A stretch of 57,165 nucleotides of DNA from contig JAJCKG010000015.1 in NCBI GenBank assembly GCA_020558355.1, positions 1 through 57,165 of the forward strand, given 5' to 3'. The translations under genes and the position numbers were made by a program. A model generated the notes under the pieces. That model was not told the DNA's origin. It worked only from the letters and a program-made list of their open reading frames with translations, and made no database searches. Numbering within the stretch: position 1 is the stretch's first letter; each line of letters opens with the position of its first letter. Positions 51,970-57,165 of the stretch are shown in pieces. The DNA comes from a bacterium 210820-DFI.6.37 (GTDB lineage Bacteria; Bacillota; Clostridia; Peptostreptococcales; Anaerovoracaceae).

Positions 51970-52734
51970 TTAAATCATCCCTCTGTTTACGATTTCCGTC
52001 AGAACAAAGGAGGCCACATGCTCCGCGTAGGTATGGGCTCCAAAGCCCGCGTCATACCCCAGCTCCTGAGCCAGCTCGTGGGAGATCCGGGGCCCTCCGC
52101 AGGCCAGAATCACCTTATCCCGCATACCTTCCGCTTCCAGCAGCTCTACCATATTGGTCAGATTCTGGATATGAACATCCTTTTGTGTAACGGTCTGGGA
52201 AATCAGAATCGCGTCCGCTTTCACTTCCTTTGCCTTTTCAATCAGCGCCTCATTAGGCACCTGACTTCCCATATTGATGGCTTCGATTCCTTCATAACGC
52301 TCCAGCCCGAAATGGCCGTGGAAGCCTTTCATATTCATAATAGCGTCGATCCCTACGGTATGAGCGTCGGTTCCGGTGGAAGCCCCTACTACCACTACAT
52401 CCCGTTTGATGTTGTCTTTGATATACTGTCCGCATTCCAGACGGTCCATAATATCCACTTCCACTTTCGGCACCTTGATGGTGGTGTAATCTACCGTGTG
52501 CTGGCACTTTCCGTAAACGACAAAAAAGGTGAAGCCGCTGTCCATATCTTTGGAGTAAACCACATTGGGCTCATCCAGCCCCATTTTTTTCGCCAGCAGC
52601 TTTGCCGCTTCGCTGGCTTCCTCTCCGTGAGGCACAGGAAGTGTAAATGCCAGCTCCATCATGCCGTCGTTCATAGTATCTCCATATGGCTTTACTTTGG
52701 TCAGATCGACCTTTGCTACCGCGCTCTGTGTCAT
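51970..52734 (-). CDS. kamE: Lysine 5,6-aminomutase beta subunit
   Basis: The 254-residue subunit binds adenosylcobalamin. The B12 motif DxHxxG is in GASTGTDAHTVGIDA (about residue 135), with a downstream glycine-rich segment GGPRISHE. It shuttles the amino group of D-lysine or beta-lysine from C6 to C5 together with KamD. The N-terminal segment (residues 1-90) carries the PLP-anchoring part in relatives. Its ATG overlaps the kamD stop by four bases. Confidence 0.94.
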   Translation of the reverse strand: MTQSAVAKVDLTKVKPYGDTMNDGMMELAFTLPVPHGEEASEAAKLLAKKMGLDEPNVVYSKDMDSGFTFFVVYGKCQHTVDYTTIKVPKVEVDIMDRLECGQYIKDNIKRDVVVVGASTGTDAHTVGIDAIMNMKGFHGHFGLERYEGIEAINMGSQVPNEALIEKAKEVKADAILISQTVTQKDVHIQNLTNMVELLEAEGMRDKVILACGGPRISHELAQELGYDAGFGAHTYAEHVASFVLTEIVNRGMI

Positions 52735-54290
52735 TTTTTTACACCTCCCATCATCAGTGGAATAAACGGATTGAAATAATCTTCAGCTTTGACGCATACT
52801 CCCTCCAGGCCTTTTCCGCCGTCCCGGGGCCGTTTCACACCGCCGAATTTTCCCTGTTCAATTGTGGCAAACAGGCCTTCCTCTTCGATTTCCCGCAGCA
52901 GCTTGTCCGCTTCAGCCAGAACCCGCGCCGCTCTGGACTGGATGATTCCCCCTTCTTTGAATTCCACTTCGCTTCCGATATCTCTGGCGTTGTTAAAAAT
53001 GTAGGAAGCGTTTTCAATGGAAAGGTAACGGTCCTGCATATGAGGCGTATGGATGGCCTCTGTCAGCATCCCCAGCAGCTGCAGAGATTGTCCGGACCAG
53101 ACCGAAATCAGATTAAACAGCGCGTCCTGAATCTGTCCTCTGAAAATGTTTCCCGTCATGAATTTGGTCGGCGGCATATATTTAAGAGAAGCCTTCGGAA
53201 AGATCTCTCTTGCCATAATCGCCTGAGACAGCTCGTAGAGGAATCCGTTTTCAATATCCGGATCCATTTCAAAGGCGTGTCCCAGCCCCATCTGCTCTGC
53301 TTTGATGTTGGCTAAAACCGCGAACTGTTCATTGATAAACTGGGAAGCCAGAACAGTATGCGCCGCTTCATAGGCGTCATCTGTCGTCAGATAATTGTCC
53401 TCTCCGGAATTGAACATGCTGCCGCAGTAGCCGATAATAACTCTGGAAAAGAACTGGTCTACAAGGGTTCTCTGCATGTTGATATCCCGAAACAGGATTC
53501 CGTAAAGAGCGTCATTGAGCATGACATCCAGACGCTCCAGCGCCCCCATAGCCGCGATCTCCGGCATGCACATTCCGGAGGAATAGTTGCAAAGGCGGAT
53601 ATAACGCCCGATCTCTTCCCCGACTTCATCCAGCGCTTTTCGCATAATCCGGAAGTTTTCCTGTGTAGCGTAAGTCCCGCCGAAGCCCTCGGTAGTCGGT
53701 CCGTAAGGCACATAGTCCAAAAGGCTCTGGGCCGTTGTCCGGATTACCGCGATGATATCGGCTCCCTGACGGGCCGCCGCCTGGGCCTGAACCACATCCT
53801 CATAAATATTTCCTGTGGCTACGATCACATACAGATAAGGCTTTCGCCCTTCACCGATCGTCTCCAGGTAACGCTCTCTCTTTTCCGTCTGCGCTTTGAT
53901 TTTCTCCAGAGCTTTCAGTACCTCCGGCATGACGGCCCGCTCCGCCTCCTTAGGATCCATCGGCGGCAGTTTTGTAATATCCAGCTGACCGGCCGCCATT
54001 TTTTCGGCAATCTCCTGAGGGGAAAGGCCTGTTCTGGTCATAGCGTTTCCCATCCAGTAAGCCGCTCCCTTGGAGAGTCCTCCCGCGTCTTTAATCTGAT
54101 CGATTACCACATTGGGAAGGGGCGTATCCACTTCATCGATTCCATCTACTCCAAGCAGCCGCAGAACGGTTCGTTCTGTGCTGACTGTGGTATGCCGGTC
54201 AATAAAGGTCTGCATTGTCTTTGCGATCCTTCCCGCGCAGGAGCGGGCGCTGTCGATGACCTTTGGGTCCAGATTCAGTTTGCTTTTCAT
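52731..54290 (-). CDS. kamD: Lysine 5,6-aminomutase alpha subunit
   Basis: The 519-residue PLP-binding TIM-barrel subunit. Typical segments: LNLDPKVIDSARSCAGRIA at the N-terminus, the VIRTTAQSLLDYVPYGPTTE stretch and the EGFGGTYATQENFRI segment near the middle, and the FKEGGIIQSRAARVLAEAD region near the end. With KamE it forms the enzyme that converts beta-L-lysine to 3,5-diaminohexanoate. It lies 12 bases after kamC and overlaps kamE. Confidence 0.94.
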   Translation of the reverse strand: MKSKLNLDPKVIDSARSCAGRIAKTMQTFIDRHTTVSTERTVLRLLGVDGIDEVDTPLPNVVIDQIKDAGGLSKGAAYWMGNAMTRTGLSPQEIAEKMAAGQLDITKLPPMDPKEAERAVMPEVLKALEKIKAQTEKRERYLETIGEGRKPYLYVIVATGNIYEDVVQAQAAARQGADIIAVIRTTAQSLLDYVPYGPTTEGFGGTYATQENFRIMRKALDEVGEEIGRYIRLCNYSSGMCMPEIAAMGALERLDVMLNDALYGILFRDINMQRTLVDQFFSRVIIGYCGSMFNSGEDNYLTTDDAYEAAHTVLASQFINEQFAVLANIKAEQMGLGHAFEMDPDIENGFLYELSQAIMAREIFPKASLKYMPPTKFMTGNIFRGQIQDALFNLISVWSGQSLQLLGMLTEAIHTPHMQDRYLSIENASYIFNNARDIGSEVEFKEGGIIQSRAARVLAEADKLLREIEEEGLFATIEQGKFGGVKRPRDGGKGLEGVCVKAEDYFNPFIPLMMGGVKK

Positions 54291-54302
54291 CCTTTTTCTC
54301 CT

Positions 54303-55931
54303 TTACTTCAAATAGCCCTTTGCTCTTTCGATGATGTCGCTGCTGATTCCCAGCATCCCGGCAATATTAAGGGCGTCCCTTGGTATTTCCCGCTGCTCTT
54401 CTACCCGTTTCAGCCGATAATCCATATATTTCGATATAATTTCCACACGCTGCCTGCGGCCGGCGTATTTCAGCTCCCGGTCCAGAAGGGTAAAATCCGC
54501 CTCCGCAAGGCCGATCACCTGCAGATTATTTACCTGAGGATCCTCCGCGGCGGTTTCAAAATGCGTGGTAATCAGACTGATGTAGGCTCTCGGCTTCAGA
54601 TAGTCCACCAAACTTCTGGTAAGGGCCATTCCCTCTGCCGGATTTGTGCCGCTGGCGATCTCATCGATCAGCAGCAAAGAACGCTCCGCGCTGTTTTCCA
54701 GGATTCCCCTCAGTTCTTCCATTTCTCCGCCAAAGCTGGAAAGACCCCGTTCCACAGACTGGCTGTCTCCAATAAGAATCCGCGTATAATTGGACAGTCC
54801 CACTATCGCGCTCTCGCATGGAACGAAAAATCCGTACTGGGCCAGGATCGCCACCAGTCCCACCAGCTTCAGGGATACCGTCTTTCCTCCCATGTTGGCT
54901 CCGGTAATACAGGTCACCCCGTCCTCCAGCTTTACGCTGATGGGACAATATTCCCTCCCCCGCGCGGCAAGGGCTTCCTCCGCTTTCAGATGACGTCCGT
55001 CTTCAAATTCGATCCGGTGTTCTTCTGTAATTCGCGGCTTTACACACTTATGCTTTTGCGCGTAAATAGCCTTGGAGAGGGTGATATCCAGCTCTCCCAG
55101 CCTTTGGCAGTTCTCCGTCAGGACCTGTCTCCATTGTCCGATCTTTCGGGAAAGCCGCTGGCGCGTGCGGTATTCTTCCTCTTCCACAAGCCCATTCAGT
55201 TCCTCTGTCTCCTCCATGAGCCCGCGGACCTGAGCCGTCTGCTTTAAAGAAAACGTCACAGACAGATAATCTTCCCGCATGGGCTGCAGCTCCTGAATCT
55301 CATAAATCATTTTTATCGTTTTTTCATCGGCCTTCGCTGCTGTAATTTCAAACTTTGGTGTAAGCGAAACGCCGTATTTTTCTTTTATCTCATCTTTTTT
55401 TGCCTTATTTTCTTTCCGAATGCGACGCTCAAGCTGCCGCTTCTTTTCTCGGAGTTCTTTCAGCCTGATGGAAAACTCGTCGTAGATGTAAAAGGAGGCC
55501 AGCCGGTCCTTTCTTGGATCCAGTACGTCCAGCAGCTCTTGTGTATCCTCTAAGACAAACTCCTCCGGCACCGGCAGGGCTGCCAGGATCTGCCGTATCC
55601 TTTCTGTCTGCAGCAGCAGATTTTTAATTTCAAACAGCTCTACCGCTGACAAAACAGAATCGGCGCTTCTGCTTATGGTAAAGCTGTTATCCTTCATTTC
55701 CATGAAAATTTCCCGCAGGGCGTCGATGGAAGCGCGATCCGATTGGAGCAGCTCCAGCATCCGCTGCACCTGGTCCAGCTCCTTTCGCAGCAGCTCCTCT
55801 TCTCCTGGAAAAAACGGTTCCTTTTCCTTTATACCTTTGCGGCCAAAGGGGGTCAGCAGCTCCATGCCGGAAATCACATGATCCAGACCAAGCTCGCTCT
55901 TTGTCTTTTTATTCGCCAGTCTCTGTTTCAT
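54303..55931 (-). CDS. kamC: MutS-like ATPase KamC, reactivase of lysine 5,6-aminomutase
   Basis: The 542-residue protein has a long helical and coiled N-terminal half (residues about 30-300) and a MutS-type ATPase at the C-terminal side: Walker A GANMGGKTVSLKLVG, Walker B LLLIDEIASGTNPAEG, and the STH-like ITTHFE. It lacks the mismatch-recognition and connector domains of real MutS. Placement between kamB and kamD, and the known name for this cluster gene, identify it as part of the proposed reactivase that renews damaged B12 in KamDE. AAGGAGG precedes its ATG. Confidence 0.9.
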   Translation of the reverse strand: MKQRLANKKTKSELGLDHVISGMELLTPFGRKGIKEKEPFFPGEEELLRKELDQVQRMLELLQSDRASIDALREIFMEMKDNSFTISRSADSVLSAVELFEIKNLLLQTERIRQILAALPVPEEFVLEDTQELLDVLDPRKDRLASFYIYDEFSIRLKELREKKRQLERRIRKENKAKKDEIKEKYGVSLTPKFEITAAKADEKTIKMIYEIQELQPMREDYLSVTFSLKQTAQVRGLMEETEELNGLVEEEEYRTRQRLSRKIGQWRQVLTENCQRLGELDITLSKAIYAQKHKCVKPRITEEHRIEFEDGRHLKAEEALAARGREYCPISVKLEDGVTCITGANMGGKTVSLKLVGLVAILAQYGFFVPCESAIVGLSNYTRILIGDSQSVERGLSSFGGEMEELRGILENSAERSLLLIDEIASGTNPAEGMALTRSLVDYLKPRAYISLITTHFETAAEDPQVNNLQVIGLAEADFTLLDRELKYAGRRQRVEIISKYMDYRLKRVEEQREIPRDALNIAGMLGISSDIIERAKGYLK

Positions 55932-55943
55932 TCCGTTTCCTCC

Positions 55944-56960
55944 TTACAGCATCACATCCATCACCGGAATATCCGGCAGAGCCTGCCGCATTGCGTCAAG
56001 CAGCTCTTTATGATCGAACCGATAGCCGGCGGGCGCGTATGGGTTGACGGTAACAGCAGCTACCCGGATGTTATTCATTACCTTCACTGTAAGCCCCCTC
56101 TTTTTCATCTGCTGCCAGCTGGCCCCGTCGAAAAAGATTCTGGTGGGATCCTTTAGCAGAAAGGTAACCTGCCTGAGCTTAGCTGGCCGGATCCCCTCAA
56201 TGGAGCTCTTTGTAAAGGCTCCCGGAATATAGATCAGCTCTGTGTCCTCCCGGATCTCTTTATCCAGTCTGGTTCCGGCTCCCAGTCCCGTCTTCAGATC
56301 CAGCCTTCTCAGCCTTCCCATTTCGTACAGCAGGACAGCTTCCTCTCCGCTCTCCTGCTGAAGCTGCCGTCTCAGCTTGCCTTCTTCCAGTCTGGGCAGA
56401 CGGTAGGTCTCTATGAGACGGGCGGTCTCCGCTACAACGGTTTTCAGATTTCTGGACAGCACCGCTCCGGTTGCCAGAATAACAGCGTCGCTGGCTTTTG
56501 GGTCCGCAATGGATCTTCTGTCCACAGCTCCGTCAATCAGCACCATATCGGCCCCCAGATCAAGCATCTCCCGGCACAGCCTTCTATGCTCGCTGGTGAT
56601 AACCGGACCCGCGATCTGTACATAGCCGCTTTCAGCCACCCGGCAGAGCATCAGCTGTCCGATGGATGTCGAATACCCGGTCATCTTCAGAATTTCCAGT
56701 CCGGCTTCGGCCAGCTCATACAGCCGCGACGGCACCGAAACCAGGGTGCCCGCTTCCAGGAAAACCTTTGGCTTGTCCGTTCCTGTTACCAGATCGGTCG
56801 TTTCTCCATCCCTTCCGGTAGAGGTGACTCCCAGCGCCAGCCCTTCATCCATCGCCTCTTCGATGAGATAATTGAGGGTGGTGGTCTTCCCCGCGTTCTT
56901 GGCCATTCCTACAATAGAAAGGGTTTTGTATTCATCTGCCAGCTGCCGCAGAATTCCCAT
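55944..56960 (-). CDS. kamB: KamB, reactivase subunit for lysine 5,6-aminomutase
   Basis: The 338-residue protein begins with a P-loop: LSIVGMAKNAGKTTTLNYLI, and continues with a GTPase/deaminase-like fold including the MVLIDGAVDRRSIADPKASD segment. The family is always found in kam operons and is named as the partner of KamC. Role: probably nucleotide-dependent remodelling of the aminomutase to release inactive cobalamin. It lies 12 bases before kamC; AAAGGAGCGG precedes its ATG. Confidence 0.85.
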   Translation of the reverse strand: MGILRQLADEYKTLSIVGMAKNAGKTTTLNYLIEEAMDEGLALGVTSTGRDGETTDLVTGTDKPKVFLEAGTLVSVPSRLYELAEAGLEILKMTGYSTSIGQLMLCRVAESGYVQIAGPVITSEHRRLCREMLDLGADMVLIDGAVDRRSIADPKASDAVILATGAVLSRNLKTVVAETARLIETYRLPRLEEGKLRRQLQQESGEEAVLLYEMGRLRRLDLKTGLGAGTRLDKEIREDTELIYIPGAFTKSSIEGIRPAKLRQVTFLLKDPTRIFFDGASWQQMKKRGLTVKVMNNIRVAAVTVNPYAPAGYRFDHKELLDAMRQALPDIPVMDVML

Positions 56961-56996
56961 AGCCGCTCCTTTTCTGTGCTTTACACCTTCTTGTTT

Positions 56997-57165
56997 CTAT
57001 CTCCGTTTTTTATTCCGTTCATGACGCGGAAGTCCCTGAGGCTCCATAGTCATACGCTCGCCCTGCTGCAGCCCCGCGATTCCTTCGTAATGGTAATCCT
57101 TTTCTCCGATGCAGTAGTCGCAGGCGCACGGCAGCTCTTCCTGGTGTTCCGGCTCGGTATAGGTG
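56997..57165 (-). CDS. kamA: Lysine 2,3-aminomutase, C-terminal fragment cut by the window edge
   Basis: The last 56 codons are visible. The peptide contains TYTEPEHQEELPCACDYC, then GIAGLQQGERMTMEPQGL and a basic end (HERNKKRR). This matches the C-terminus of radical-SAM lysine 2,3-aminomutase, whose zinc-binding CxCxxC motif is seen in PCACDYC. The enzyme makes beta-lysine from lysine, the step before KamDE. The stop codon is at 56997-56999, 36 bases before kamB, so it is the upstream gene of the operon. Confidence 0.88.
   Translation of the reverse strand, partial: TYTEPEHQEELPCACDYCIGEKDYHYEGIAGLQQGERMTMEPQGLPRHERNKKRR

Noticed and set aside
53358..55247. Long open frame of 629 codons on the plus strand
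   Set aside because: It lies opposite kamD and kamC, both with clear motifs and ribosome sites. Its protein has no recognisable domain, so it is a shadow frame.
54303..55931. MutS2-like mismatch or recombination protein
   Set aside because: Only the ATPase part is MutS-like; position inside the kam operon fits KamC instead.

Overview
The window reads as chromosome of an anaerobic, amino-acid-fermenting Firmicute of the class Clostridia, plausibly a relative of Anaerovoracaceae or Peptostreptococcaceae. The grounds are pyruvate:ferredoxin oxidoreductase, an NfnAB transhydrogenase, lysine 5,6-aminomutase with its reactivase genes, a membrane pyrophosphatase of the K+-dependent type, the sporulation amidase CwlD, HrcA/CIRCE control of clpB, a BirA operator, and strong AGGAGG ribosome sites. 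Base composition is moderate and even. I see no insertion sequence, prophage, CRISPR array, rRNA or tRNA. Taxonomic placement is inference.

Left part (1-16 kb). A cut-off saccharopine-dehydrogenase-like gene is followed by an AraC regulator with a long GH39-like tail, a cluster of DnaA boxes, cwlD, the tRNA-editing gene alaX and a stand-alone siroheme-reductase-like iron-sulphur protein. Then come hppA, and rpoN-gap-pgk-tpiA-eno-secG on the minus strand. This glycolytic operon has neither cggR nor a phosphoglycerate mutase gene. trmL, an ACT-less homoserine dehydrogenase and a SEC-C protein follow.

Middle part (16-43 kb). nth lies beside an NCS1 permease plus hydantoinase/dihydropyrimidinase pair. 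A trio of J-domain, DUF5685 and membrane proteins comes next, then an acn-icd-gntR operon for the oxidative route to 2-oxoglutarate with a palindrome at its promoter. NfeD/SPFH, clpB behind a perfect CIRCE element and DUF3842 follow. A minus-strand run holds fmdE-like, two PH-domain genes, tetR, an MMPL transporter and a secreted helical-repeat protein. bioD-bioA with a BirA operator and two adjacent secreted 3D-domain proteins complete this part.

Right part (43-57 kb). This is the energy-metabolism core. One operon encodes a soluble polyferredoxin with 48 cysteines, pyruvate:ferredoxin oxidoreductase, NfnA and NfnB. Upstream of it on the same strand lies the lysine fermentation operon kamA (cut by the window edge)-kamB-kamC-kamD-kamE and the two subunits of an acetoacetate/butyrate-type CoA-transferase. 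Together these can move electrons from pyruvate through ferredoxin to NADPH, and carry lysine towards 3,5-diaminohexanoate and CoA-activated C4 acids. The later lysine steps (kdd, kce, kal) are not in view. The most unusual object is the polyferredoxin: an RnfB-like cytosolic protein without a membrane anchor whose core is an internal duplication of about 170 residues.
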